Shown here: positions 16,315 through 25,300 of the stretch, in pieces
How the letters are laid out: each line of letters starts with the position of its first letter
Numbering within the stretch: the stretch's first letter is position 1
Notes under the pieces: generated by a model
The model's database searches: none
Seen by the model: only the letters and a program-made list of their open reading frames with translations
Told to the model about the DNA's origin: nothing
Source: Actinomycetota bacterium
GTDB lineage: Bacteria > Actinomycetota > Thermoleophilia > Solirubrobacterales > Solirubrobacteraceae
Assembly: GCA_018268595.1 (NCBI GenBank)
Contig: JAFDWH010000017.1
Location: forward strand, 1 to 64,000
Direction: 5' to 3'
DNA: 64,000 nt
Translations under genes and position numbers: made by a program

Positions 16315-17043
16315 ATGGCGCCGATGCCGAGAGACACGCGCGGGACGGTGCTCGTGGTCGACGACGAGCCGACGATCGTCGAGGTCGTCTCGCGCTACCT
16401 CGCGCGCGCCGGCTTCGCGCCGCGCGAGGCGTACGACGGGCCGGCGGCGGTCGAGGCGGCCCAGCGCGAGCGGCCCGACCTCGTCGTGCTCGACGTGATG
16501 CTGCCCGGCTTCGACGGGATCGAGGCGATGCGGCGCCTGCACGAGCTGCCGGGCGAGCCGGTCCCGGTGATCCTGCTGACCGCGCGCGCGGAGGAGTCGG
16601 ACCGGCTGATCGGCCTGCGCCGCGGCGCCGACGACTACGTCGTCAAGCCGTTCTCGCCGGCGGAGCTGGTCGCGCGCGTGGAGGCGGTGCTGCGGCGCGC
16701 CGTGCGCGGCGGCGAGGCAGCCGGCGACGACGAGGCCGGCCTCGAGCCGATCGTGCACGGCCCGCTGCGCATCGACCAGGCGGCGCGCACCGTCATGCTC
16801 GACGGGGAGGAGCTGGCGCTCACGCAGCGCGAGTACGAGCTGCTGCGCTTCCTCGCCGCGCGGCCCGGGCGCGTCTTCTCGCGCGACCAGCTGATGGAGC
16901 AGGTGTGGGGCTACGACTTCTACACCGACACCTCGACCGTCACCGTGCACGTGCGGCGCCTGCGCTCCAAGCTCGAGCCCGACCCGGCGCACCCGCGCTT
17001 CATCGAGACGGTGTGGGGCGTCGGCTACCGCTTCAGACCGTGA
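16315..17043 (+). CDS. OmpR/PhoB-type response regulator
   Basis: A 242-aa two-domain regulator. The receiver domain contains VVDDEP, the phosphorylated aspartate in VVLDVMLPGFDG, the LLTAR threonine and KPFSP. The C-terminal winged helix has LTQREYELLRFLAARPGRVFSRDQLMEQVWGYDF and the RRLRSKLEPD recognition region. The next in-frame ATG at 16324 is an alternative start. Its stop overlaps the sensor-kinase start (GTGA), so the pair forms one two-component system, possibly also controlling dipZ just upstream. Confidence 0.92.
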   Translation: MAPMPRDTRGTVLVVDDEPTIVEVVSRYLARAGFAPREAYDGPAAVEAAQRERPDLVVLDVMLPGFDGIEAMRRLHELPGEPVPVILLTARAEESDRLIGLRRGADDYVVKPFSPAELVARVEAVLRRAVRGGEAAGDDEAGLEPIVHGPLRIDQAARTVMLDGEELALTQREYELLRFLAARPGRVFSRDQLMEQVWGYDFYTDTSTVTVHVRRLRSKLEPDPAHPRFIETVWGVGYRFRP

Positions 17044-18131
17044 TCCGCTCCGCGCTCATCGCGCTGCTCGCCTGCCTCGCCGGCGCCGTCGTCGTCGGCG
17101 CCGAGTACGGCTGGCACGGCGCCTGGACGACCTTCCTGCTGCTCGCCGCGGTCGCCGCCGGGATGCTCGCGGCGGCGCATCTCGCGACCGTGCGGCGGGC
17201 GCGCATCGGCCCGCTCTCGCGCCAGCTCGCGCTCGGCGCCGTGCTGGCGGTCGGGACGGTGGTCGCCGCCGTGTGGGCGGGGGCGATGGCGATGTTCGTC
17301 TCGCATCACGACGCGCTGGTGATCTCGGCGATGGCGGCCGTCGCGGGCGTCGTCGCGGTGCGCGCCGCGCAGCTCCTCGCGCACGGCGTGATGGAGGACG
17401 TCGAGGCGATGCACCGCGAGGTCGACGAGGCGCGTCGCCGGCTGATCGCGGCCGTCTCGCACGACCTCCGCACCCCGCTCGCCTCACTGCGGCTGCTGGT
17501 GGACGCAGTCGACGACGGCGTCGCGACCGGCGAGATCCGCGCCCGCTACCTGCGCGAGATGCGCACGCACGTCGGCGCGCTGAGCGTGCTGATCGACGAC
17601 CTGTTCGAGCTCTCGCGGCTGGAGGCGGGGGAGATCTCGTGGTCGCTGCATCAGGTCGAGCTGGGCGAGCTGGTGAGCGAGACGGTCGCGGCGCTGCGCG
17701 CGCAGGCGCAGGAGCGGCGGGTGGCGGTCGCGGCGGAGCTGCCGGCCGACGCCGCGGCGGGCGAGCTGTCCGCGCGCGCGAACGCGGAGAAGGTGCAGCG
17801 CGTCTTGTTCAACCTGATCGTCAACGCGATCCGCCACACGCCGGCGGACGGCAGCGTCGTCGTGCGCGCGCGGCGGCTCGGCGGCGGGGACGGCGTCGAG
17901 GTCGAGGTCGTCGACGACGGCGCGGGCGTGCCGGCGGCGGAGCGTGAGCGCGTGTTCGAGCCGTTCTACCGCGGCGGGGCCGACGCGGCCGCGCGCACGT
18001 CCGGCGACGGGGCCGGCCTCGGCCTCGCGATCGCGCGCGCGATCGTCGAGGCGCACGGCGGCCGCATCTGGCTGGAGGCGGCCGAGCCGCGCGGCACGCG
18101 CGTGCGCTTCACGCTGCCGGCGGCGGCGTAG
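17040..18131 (+). CDS. Sensor histidine kinase
   Basis: A 363-aa kinase with four closely spaced hydrophobic segments in the first 120 residues and almost no extracytoplasmic domain, so it probably senses membrane or intracellular signals. The dimerisation box AAVSHDLRTPLASLRLL holds the phosphorylated histidine. The catalytic domain shows NLIVNAIRHTP (N box), VVDDGAGVP (G1), FEPFYRG (F box) and GAGLGLAIARAIVEAHGG (G2). The GTG start at 17040 overlaps the response-regulator stop by four bases. Confidence 0.92.
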   Translation: MIRSALIALLACLAGAVVVGAEYGWHGAWTTFLLLAAVAAGMLAAAHLATVRRARIGPLSRQLALGAVLAVGTVVAAVWAGAMAMFVSHHDALVISAMAAVAGVVAVRAAQLLAHGVMEDVEAMHREVDEARRRLIAAVSHDLRTPLASLRLLVDAVDDGVATGEIRARYLREMRTHVGALSVLIDDLFELSRLEAGEISWSLHQVELGELVSETVAALRAQAQERRVAVAAELPADAAAGELSARANAEKVQRVLFNLIVNAIRHTPADGSVVVRARRLGGGDGVEVEVVDDGAGVPAAERERVFEPFYRGGADAAARTSGDGAGLGLAIARAIVEAHGGRIWLEAAEPRGTRVRFTLPAAA

Positions 18132-18152
18132 CGCTCGGCTAGGGTCCCGTCG

Positions 18153-18692
18153 ATGAGCTGGACGAGACGCTCCTCGCAGGTCGTGTACGAGAACGCGTGG
18201 ATCCGCGTGCGCGAGGACGCGGTCCTGCGACCGGACGGCAGAGACGGCATCTACGGCGTGGTCGAGACGCGCGGCCCGTCCGTCTTCATCGTCGCGCTGA
18301 CCGCCGACGAGCGGGTCGTGCTGGTCGAGCAGGAGCGCTACGCGACCGGCTCGCGGCTGCTGGAGTTGCCGGCCGGCAACTCGGAGGGGGAGGACCCGCT
18401 GCTCGCCGCGCAGCGCGAGCTGCGCGAGGAGACCGGGATGGCGGCGGCGTCGTGGCGGCTGCTGGGCCGGCTGGAGTCGATGAACGGCATCTGCGACGAG
18501 CGTCAGCACGTGTTCCTCGCGACCGGGCTGTCCGACGGCGAGCCGGACCGCCAGGAGGAGGACGGCATCACGGCGGTGCGGACGGTGCCGTTCGCCGACG
18601 TGCTGCGGATGGTCGCGGCGGGCGAGATCGCCGACGGGCAGACGGTCTCGTCGCTCGCGCTCGCGGGCATCGCGCTGGGACGCTTCGCGTAG
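18153..18692 (+). CDS. NUDIX hydrolase, ADP-ribose pyrophosphatase-like
   Basis: A 179-aa NUDIX protein. The NUDIX box starts at GNSEGEDP and continues to AAQRELREETGM, matching Gx5Ex7REUxEExGU with the metal-binding glutamates intact. The N-terminal strands (WIRVREDAVLRPDG, YGVVETRGPSVFIVAL) and the QERYATGSRLLELPAG segment resemble the ADP-ribose/NDP-sugar pyrophosphatase subgroup. It would hydrolyse nucleoside diphosphate derivatives in the cytoplasm. No operon partner is evident; it begins 21 bases after the kinase gene. Confidence 0.9.
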   Translation: MSWTRRSSQVVYENAWIRVREDAVLRPDGRDGIYGVVETRGPSVFIVALTADERVVLVEQERYATGSRLLELPAGNSEGEDPLLAAQRELREETGMAAASWRLLGRLESMNGICDERQHVFLATGLSDGEPDRQEEDGITAVRTVPFADVLRMVAAGEIADGQTVSSLALAGIALGRFA

Positions 18693-18773
18693 GCGGCCGC
18701 GCCACGGCGCGCCGCACCGCCGCGCCCGGCGAACCGGCGTTCGCGGCAGCGCGCGCGTGCGAAGCTGCCGCGC

Positions 18774-19298
18774 ATGACCCGCCGGCGCGCGCTGTGGACC
18801 CTGGGGATCGCGACGCTCGTGCTGTTCGTCGTGCTGGCCGCGATCGACCGCCGCATGACCGACACGGGCGGGCCGGGGATCGTCGGCTTCGAGCTGGCGC
18901 GCACGCACGCGCGCGCCGCCGAGATCCTCGGCCAGTGGGGCGGCAGCGGGCGGGACGCCGCGCGCGCCTCGCTGTGGCTCGACTTCCTCTACCTGACGAC
19001 GTACGGGGCGTTCCTGTGGCTCGCCGTCCGTGCGCTGCGCGACGCGCTCGCGCGGCGGGGCCGCGACGGCCTCGCCCGCCTCGGCGCCTACGTCGCGCCG
19101 CTGGCGCTCGTCGGCGCGGCGTGCGACGCGCTCGAAGACGTCTTCCTGCTGCTCGTGCTGGGCGGGCACGGCGGCTCGGCCGGCCCGGCGGTCGCGACCG
19201 CGTTCGCGTCGGTCAAGTTCTCCTGCCTCGCGATCGTCGTGCTGTACCTGCTCGGCGGGCTGCTCGCGATGACCCGCGGAACCGCGGCGCGCGCATGA
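18774..19298 (+). CDS. Integral membrane protein of unknown function
   Basis: A 174-aa protein with four predicted membrane helices (around residues 8-25, 68-88, 103-130 and 140-165). No catalytic motif stands out. The only striking element is [16 protein letters not shown] followed by [15 protein letters not shown], with acidic residues near the membrane. Similar small proteins are usually annotated as hypothetical. It overlaps the following SDR gene by four bases (ATGA). Confidence 0.8.
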   Translation: MTRRRALWTLGIATLVLFVVLAAIDRRMTDTGGPGIVGFELARTHARAAEILGQWGGSGRDAARASLWLDFLYLTTYGAFLWLAVRALRDALARRGRDGLARLGAYVAPLALVGAACDALEDVFLLLVLGGHGGSAGPAVATAFASVKFSCLAIVVLYLLGGLLAMTRGTAARA

Positions 19299-20149
19299 GC
19301 GCCGCCGACGCGTCGGCGATCTTCGCTCCGGGCCTGCTCGACGGGCAGGTCGCGCTGGTGACGGGCGGCGGCACCGGCCTCGGCAAGGCGGCCGCGCACG
19401 AGCTGGCGCGCTGCGGGGCTTCGGTCGTGCTCGCGGGGCGCCGCGCGGAGGTGCTCGACGCGGCGGCGGCGGAGATCGGGCCGCGCGCGTCAACCATCGT
19501 CGGCGACGTGCGCGAGGACGCCTCCGCGGCGGCGCTCGTCGACGCGGCGCTGGCGCGTCACGGCCGCCTCGACGTGCTCGTCAACAACGCCGGCGGGCAG
19601 TACTTCGTGCCCGCGGAGGCGATCGCGGCGAAGGGCTGGCAGGCGGTCTTCCGCCTGAACGTCGGCGGCACGACGCGCATGACCGAGCTGGTGGCCGAGC
19701 GAGTCATGCGCCCCGCCGGCCGCGGGACGATCCTCAACGTCACGCTCTCGCCGCATCACGGGCTGGCGGGGATGACGCACTCGAGCGCGGCGCGGGCGGC
19801 GGTCGAGGGCCTGACGCGCGCGTGGGCGCAGCGGTGGGCGGCCGACGGGATCGCGGTCGTCGCGCTCGCCGCCGGCCACTTCGAGACGGAGGCGCTCGAC
19901 AAGTACCCGGACGTCGTGCGCGCGGGGGCGGCGCGCACGGTCCCGCTGCAGCGGCTCGGCCGGCCGCTCGAGCACGCCTGGCTCGTCGCGCTGCTCGCCT
20001 CGCCGCTCGGCCGCGCCTTCAGCGGGAGCGTCGTGACGCTCGACGGCGCGCGCGACAACTGGTTCGGCCCGTGGCCGCCGCCGACGCTCGCGGACGACGA
20101 CGGCGTCGTGCCGACGGAGGCGCGGCGCCCGGCGCCGCCCTCCGCCTGA
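19295..20149 (+). CDS. Short-chain dehydrogenase/reductase, 2,4-dienoyl-CoA reductase-like
   Basis: A 284-aa SDR enzyme. The Rossmann motif [10 protein letters not shown] lies near residue 25 and NNAGG near residue 94. The TGGGTGLGK variant and the later [11 protein letters not shown] are reminiscent of peroxisomal-type dienoyl-CoA or enoyl reductases. The usual SDR Tyr-x3-Lys is not obvious: the region after [23 protein letters not shown] has Ser in place of the usual Tyr-x3-Lys. That fits the atypical dienoyl-CoA reductase subgroup. A role in fatty-acid oxidation is inferred, supported loosely by the thiolase gene that follows convergently. Confidence 0.8.
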   Translation: MSAADASAIFAPGLLDGQVALVTGGGTGLGKAAAHELARCGASVVLAGRRAEVLDAAAAEIGPRASTIVGDVREDASAAALVDAALARHGRLDVLVNNAGGQYFVPAEAIAAKGWQAVFRLNVGGTTRMTELVAERVMRPAGRGTILNVTLSPHHGLAGMTHSSAARAAVEGLTRAWAQRWAADGIAVVALAAGHFETEALDKYPDVVRAGAARTVPLQRLGRPLEHAWLVALLASPLGRAFSGSVVTLDGARDNWFGPWPPPTLADDDGVVPTEARRPAPPSA

Positions 20150-20165
20150 GTCGCCTGCGCGTTGC

Positions 20166-21347
20166 TTACGCGTCGCGCCCGACGAGCATCGCGATCCCCT
20201 GCCCGCCGCCGATGCAGAGCGTCACGAGACCCAGCTCATGGCCGCCGCGCTCCATCTCGGCGAGCAGCTTCACCGTGATCGCGGCACCGGTCGCGGCGAC
20301 CGGATGGCCGAGCGCGATCGCGCCGCCGTTCGGGTTGACCTTCGCCTCGTCGAGGCCCAGCTCGTCGATCACCGCGAGCGCCTGCGCCGCGAACGCCTCG
20401 TTCAGCTCGATCACGCCGACCTCGTCGAGCGAGCGGCCGGCGCGCTCCAGCACCGTGCGGGTCGCGGGCACGGGGCCGATCCCCATGATCCGCGGGTCCA
20501 CGCCGCAGGACGCGTAGGCGAGGATGCGCCCGAGGACCGGCGCGCCGCGGCGCTCCGCCTCGTCGCTCGACATCAGCACGACCGCGGCGCCGGCGTCGTT
20601 GAGGCCGGACGCGTTGCCGGCGGTGACGGTCCCGTCGCCCTTGAAGGCCGGCTTGAGCTTCGCCATCGCGTCGGCGTCGACCTCCGCGCGGATGTGCTCA
20701 TCGGCGTCGAACAGCTTCGTCTCCCGCCTGGCCTTGACCTCGACGGGGACGATCTGGCCGGCGAAGCGGCCCTCCGCGCGGGCGGTCGCGGCACGGCGGT
20801 GCGACTCGGCCGCGAACGCGTCCTGGCGCTCGCGGGAGATCGAGCCGCGCTCGGCGAGGCGCTCGGCCGTGATGCCCATGTGGTCCCGGTCGAACGGGTC
20901 GGTGAGCGCGCCAACGACCGCGTCGACCAGCGGCGCGTCGCCCATGCGCGCGCCCCAGCGGGCGCCCGGCATCCAGTACTGGCCGCGGCTCATCGACTCC
21001 GCGCCGCCGGCGAGCGCGACCCGCGCCTCGCCCGTCTGGATCGTCTGCGCGGCGGAGACGATCGCCTGCACGCCGGTGCCGCAGAGGCGGTTGACGGTGT
21101 AGGCCGGGGTCTCCTTCGGGATGCCGGACTTCATCCCGACGACGCGCGCCATGTACATGTCGCCCGGCTCGGTGTGGATGACGTTGCCGAACACGACGTG
21201 GCCGACGTCCTGCGGCTCGATGCCGGCGCGCTCGATCGCGGCCTTCGACGCGGTCGCGCCGAGGTCGGAGGGGGCGATGTCCTTGAGGCTCTTGCCGTAC
21301 GAGCCGATGGCGGTGCGGGCCGCGCCCGCGATCACGACGTCGGTCAT
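20166..21347 (-). CDS. Acetyl-CoA C-acetyltransferase (thiolase)
   Basis: A 393-aa type II thiolase. The nucleophilic cysteine is in [16 protein letters not shown] near residue 90. The C-terminal catalytic elements are [22 protein letters not shown] (His) and CIGGGQGIA (Cys). It condenses or cleaves acetoacetyl-CoA in fatty-acid or polyhydroxyalkanoate metabolism. The ATG at 21347 fits the standard N-terminus [17 protein letters not shown]. It is a single-gene unit convergent with the SDR gene. Confidence 0.95.
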   Translation of the reverse strand: MTDVVIAGAARTAIGSYGKSLKDIAPSDLGATASKAAIERAGIEPQDVGHVVFGNVIHTEPGDMYMARVVGMKSGIPKETPAYTVNRLCGTGVQAIVSAAQTIQTGEARVALAGGAESMSRGQYWMPGARWGARMGDAPLVDAVVGALTDPFDRDHMGITAERLAERGSISRERQDAFAAESHRRAATARAEGRFAGQIVPVEVKARRETKLFDADEHIRAEVDADAMAKLKPAFKGDGTVTAGNASGLNDAGAAVVLMSSDEAERRGAPVLGRILAYASCGVDPRIMGIGPVPATRTVLERAGRSLDEVGVIELNEAFAAQALAVIDELGLDEAKVNPNGGAIALGHPVAATGAAITVKLLAEMERGGHELGLVTLCIGGGQGIAMLVGRDA

Positions 21348-21406
21348 GGTGTCTGTGCTCCTGGATGGCGGGGTCTGGGATGCGACGGCGCCTAGAGTGA
21401 CAGGGC

Positions 21407-21934
21407 ATGGGCGACCCCCGTCGCGATCCCGCGGCCGAGCCGACTCCTGCCGAGCGCTATCTGCGCGAGCGGACCGAGGGGTTGCCCGGCGCCGGCAGAC
21501 CGCTGAGCGAGCGGGCGCGGCTCGCGCAGCGCTCGGTCGAGTCGTACCTGACGGGGGCGAACAACCCACCGCGCTGGATGGAGCGCGTGCGCGAGATCGA
21601 CCGCGCGCTGGCGCGCGAGCGGCGGCTGCTGGAGGCGGAGCGGCGCGCGCTGCGGGCGCGGAACGCGCGCGACGCGGAGGGGTTCGCGCGCGCGTGGCGG
21701 GCGTTCGCCGAGCAGCGCGGGCGCTCGCGCGAGTACCGCGAGCTGAACGAGCTGATCCGCGCGCACAACGAGTGGTATCCGGTGGAGCGCAACCTGCCGG
21801 TGAACCCGCGCACGGGGGAGTGGGTGACGGCCGGCGGGCGCTCGTTCCTGCGACCGCTCGTGGGGGCGGAGTGGGTGCTGCGCGAGTTCCCGGCGGACGG
21901 CGGCCGGCCGGGGCGGTCGGGCGGCGGAGGCTAG
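21407..21934 (+). CDS. Hypothetical charged protein
   Basis: A 175-aa, highly charged, Arg/Glu-rich protein without signal peptide or membrane helix. Residues 50-110 (MERVREIDRALARERRLLEAERRALRARN) should form a long helix or coiled coil. The C-terminal part (HNEWYPVERNLPVNPRTGEWV) looks like a small folded element, and the last residues are Gly-rich. No family is recognised. It starts 59 bases from the divergent thiolase start, so the two may share a control region. Confidence 0.7.
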   Translation: MGDPRRDPAAEPTPAERYLRERTEGLPGAGRPLSERARLAQRSVESYLTGANNPPRWMERVREIDRALARERRLLEAERRALRARNARDAEGFARAWRAFAEQRGRSREYRELNELIRAHNEWYPVERNLPVNPRTGEWVTAGGRSFLRPLVGAEWVLREFPADGGRPGRSGGGG

Positions 21935-22058
21935 GCGGCTCCCCGGGGCCCGGCGCCGGCGCGGTTGCAGCGGTGGCGCGCCGTCGGCCGGGCGGCGGTA
22001 GGCCGGTCGCCGCCGCGGCCCACCACCCCGGCGGCGCGGGTATCATGACCCGAAGCCT

Positions 22059-22129
22059 GCGGGCGAAGTGTTGTGGCTGCACAGAAGCCTTCCAAGCTTC
22101 TAGGGCGGGTTCGATTCCCGTCGCCCGCT
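22059..22129 (+). tRNA. tRNA-Gly (TCC anticodon)
   Basis: The acceptor arm GCGGGCG pairs with CGCCCGC. The anticodon stem GAAGC/GCTTC encloses the loop CTTCCAA, giving anticodon TCC for GGA. The T arm is GCGGG-TTCGATT-CCCGT. The gene lacks an encoded CCA. Only 18 bases separate it from tRNA-Pro, so the two are probably co-transcribed. Confidence 0.92.
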
Positions 22130-22147
22130 CTGGCACACATAGCACCA

Positions 22148-22221
22148 CGGGGAGTGGCGCAGTCTGGTAGCGCACCCGGCTGGGGGCCGGGCGGTCGCAG
22201 GTTCAAATCCTGTCTCCCCGA
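22148..22221 (+). tRNA. tRNA-Pro (GGG anticodon), integration target
   Basis: The acceptor arm CGGGGAG pairs with CTCCCCG. The D arm is GCGC...GCGC. The anticodon stem CCCGG/CCGGG encloses CTGGGGG, giving anticodon GGG, and the T arm is GCAGG-TTCAAAT-CCTGT. Bases 22178-22221, from the anticodon stem to the 3' end, are repeated exactly at 28546-28589. The element therefore inserted here and rebuilt the tRNA 3' end. Confidence 0.95.
22178..22221 (+). repeat. attL core: 44-bp direct repeat in the tRNA-Pro 3' half
   Basis: It is identical over 44 bases to 28546-28589; the flanking bases differ on both sides (C versus T before it, T versus C after it). It marks the left end of an integrative element whose tyrosine recombinase lies next to the other copy. 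Confidence 0.95.
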
Positions 22222-22227
22222 TCAAGG

Positions 22228-22252
22228 AAAGCCCTGGAAATCAGGGCTTTTT
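22228..22252 (+). terminator. Intrinsic terminator after tRNA-Pro, carried by the element
   Basis: AAAGCCCTG (22228-22236) pairs perfectly with CAGGGCTTT (22242-22250) around GAAAT, followed by TT. It lies seven bases inside the element. It would end the tRNA transcript and shield the cargo genes from read-through. Confidence 0.9.
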
Positions 22253-22329
22253 CTGGTAAGACGGCGAGGACGAGACAACGTCGCCGTGCCTTGTCTATGT
22301 ACTGTTTTCCTGCATCGAGGAGGCAGGAA

Positions 22330-25300
22330 ATGGCACGCGGCGAAAGGCAGGAGCGCACCTCTCGGAGAACCCACTGGCCCGTCGTCGACGGTGCGATTGG
22401 GATGCCGCCGGCCGCGACTGTTCCAGGCGCCCTCAGAGCGACGGAGGTTGCCCTCGAAGGGATGACAGACGATCGGCGGTTCGAGGATCTGGTGGTTCTC
22501 GCGCTGCAAGGCTTGGAGCCGTCGCTGCGACCAACCGGTGGAGCTGGAGATCGTCAGCGAGATGCTGTCGCGGGGTCGTTCCGCACGGACGACGACAGAC
22601 TGGTCGTGACGGCGTCGCTGCAACGGACTTGGGCTCAGAAGGTGGCCGCCGATCTGGAGGGACTCACAAGAAGTGGCGACCCTCTCCCGGATGCTGTCAT
22701 TTCGGCGACCAACCGTCGCACCGGCGCACGCAAGCGGAACGAGCTTGAGAAGGAGGCGCCAGGAAGATTCGGGTTCCGACTCCGAGTATTCGACCAACGT
22801 ATGCTCGCGCTGCGCTTGCTCCGCCCCGAGCTGCTGCACGTTCGGGAGGAGCTCCTCGGTCTGAGTCCGCCGACCCCACCGGTTGCCGTTGAGGCTGGCG
22901 TCTATCGAACGCTCCTCGCCTCGACGGCGTCGCATGTGGATCGCTTGCACGGACGAGATAGAGCCCTCAGAAGCCTGCTTGCTGCAATCGATTCGCAGCG
23001 CGTCGTCACGGTGATGGGCCCAGGGGGCATCGGCAAGACTCGCCTGGTTCTGGCTGCCGCGGACGAACTCGGCGACCGTCGCGTCCTCTTCGTGGATGAT
23101 CGCTCTCTGCTCGCAGGCGGGACGCTTCCTGCCGAGCTTGCAGGGACCGACCGCCTGGTGCTCGTGGTTGATAACGCGCACCGACTGACGAATTTGCGAC
23201 AGCTGGTCGGCCTGCTCGCACGTCGCTCGGGACCCGTGACGCTCGTCCTCGTCGCACGCGATGGTTTCTTGCAGCGGCTCGAGGACGCCCTCGAAGGGAG
23301 TCCTTTCGGACAGCTCGGACCTGACGTAACCATCACGCTGACTCCGATGTCGAATGCGTCGATCGCGGCCATGGTTCGGTCTGCGGAGCCTTCCCTGGAG
23401 TACGGAGGGGCGATCGACGTGATTGTCAGTATTGCCGGCGGCAATCCGTTGATCGCGCTCCTCGCCCATGACGTGGCGATCAAAGGCAGACCACTCGACC
23501 AGATGGGGCGAGACGAGGTTCTCGCCGAGCATGCACGCTCCCTCCTCCGAACGGTCCAAATGCGTTCGGAGGCGGGCGATAGACATGAGTTCGGGGAACT
23601 GCTCGCCGTCATCGCGGCGTTGTCCTGGCTGGACGTTGAGGAAGGTACGCTCGTCGAGGCGGTCGCAAAGCTTGTAGATATTCCGCTTGCTCGCCTCAAG
23701 CGAATGCTGCTGGACATCGCGGACAGCGGCCTGCTGAGCCAACAAGGCAGTCGGTTCGCCATTACCCCAGATCTGCTTGCCGGGCATCTGCTTTGGTCGT
23801 CGTTCTTCGCTCCAAGACGCGCGGTCGCTCTCTCGTACCGCCACGTCTGGGACGCGCTTGCCCCGGCGGCCTCCGATCGGCTTTGCGCCGCACTCGGTGG
23901 TCTGCCCTTCGCACCCGTCCCAGTCGATGATCCGAATGCCGCCTACGTTGCAGAGTCGCTGCGAGTACTCGCCAGACGCGACGCCGGATCCGCCCTCGTG
24001 CGCGTGCAGTCGCTCGCACCCGGACTTCCGTGGGTTGCGGTCCGCGTTGTCGATGACGCATTGGCCCACCTGCCAGAGGATGCAAGAGCACGATCTCGGG
24101 CCTTGCTTGCCGCCTCCGAGGCGCTTAAGAGAACGCCCGACTTCTCTGAGGGCTGGCCGCGACAGCTTGCGGTTGCCGCTGCCTTGTTCGCTGAAGACCC
24201 GGACCCCGAGAGCGTCAGAACCGTTGAGGAGCATCTGACGACCATCTATGAGCGTGTTCCTGTCAACCGCGGGCCGAACGACGGGCAGACGCTGGCTGGG
24301 GTGCAACAGGGCCTTGCGGATCTGACGCTCTCGTTCTGGAAGCAGCGCCGAGCTGAGCCGGGAACTGCGGAAACCGTCGCCATTGCGGTGCGTCAGCTTC
24401 TGACGGTCACGTTCTCAACATCGTTCATGTCGCCCGAGGACGATCGGAGAGTGATGCTGCATGGCTACTGCTTGCCGGCGTCATCGTGGACCAAACAAGT
24501 GCTCATGATGGGCGCACGCCTGCTCGCCGAGGTGCTTTCCGTACTGCCCGTGCGCGAACAGCTCAAAGCGATCCGCACCACCGACAACCTTCGGCATGCC
24601 GCTGGCGGTTTCCAGGGTCCGTTCGGCGTGAGAGTTGACAGACGGATGGCAACGCTCGCGTCTGAGGTAGTCGAGGACATCCGTGCTCGTTTGACAGCAG
24701 CCGGCGATGACTTGTCGATCGTCGTTCGGTCAGCCATCGAGGACGTCTTTGGGTCTTTGTGGCCCGACGACTCCGAACTCGAGGAGTACGGCGAACTCCT
24801 GGCCTCGCGGCTCCACGGGAGGCAGGAGTCCTATGACCCCGATGCGCGCGAGCGGCGCGCTGTTGCGTTGGCAGACCGGCTCATGCTGGCAGCGGATGGC
24901 ATGCAGGTGCTCCGGAAATGGGAGAGCTGGCTTACCGAGACTGACGAAGCCGGGGTTCGCTATGTCCTTTGGGTGATCGCCGATGGCCTGCACGCAGCGG
25001 CGGAGCGTGACCCTGAGCGGATGGGTCGCTGGCTCGACGAGTTGCTCTGCAGACCTGGGCCGCTCGTCTCCGCCGCAGCGGGCGCCCTTGCGCTCGTGAT
25101 CGATAGAACCTCGAAGGCACATCGTCGAGCGACGCTCGCAGTGCGGTCGCCGCACGCTGAGATTCGTGCTCTCGCTGCTGCTGCGCTGCGGCTCAGCACA
25201 ATCGATAGATGTCTTGATCTCCTGCGAATCCTTGCGACCGACGATAGCGACACGGTGCGCAACAGCGTGGTCACCGCCGTCGCCCACGGCACCTCTCTCG

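Noticed and set aside
12891-16337. An open frame of 1148 codons on the minus strand
   Set aside because: Only its first-gene portion (12891-14060) is the sigma factor. The upstream extension is antisense to dipZ, is low-complexity Arg/Gln/Glu-rich and reflects GC bias.
20166-22175. A thiolase frame extended by about 275 codons toward the tRNA genes
   Set aside because: The extension is antisense to the gene at 21407 and runs across tRNA genes. Thiolases start at MTDVVIAG, which fits ATG 21347.
22222-24306. A 694-codon minus-strand frame opposite the STAND gene
   Set aside because: It shows no domain, begins antisense to conserved NTPase motifs and overlaps the tRNA terminator, so it is a shadow frame.
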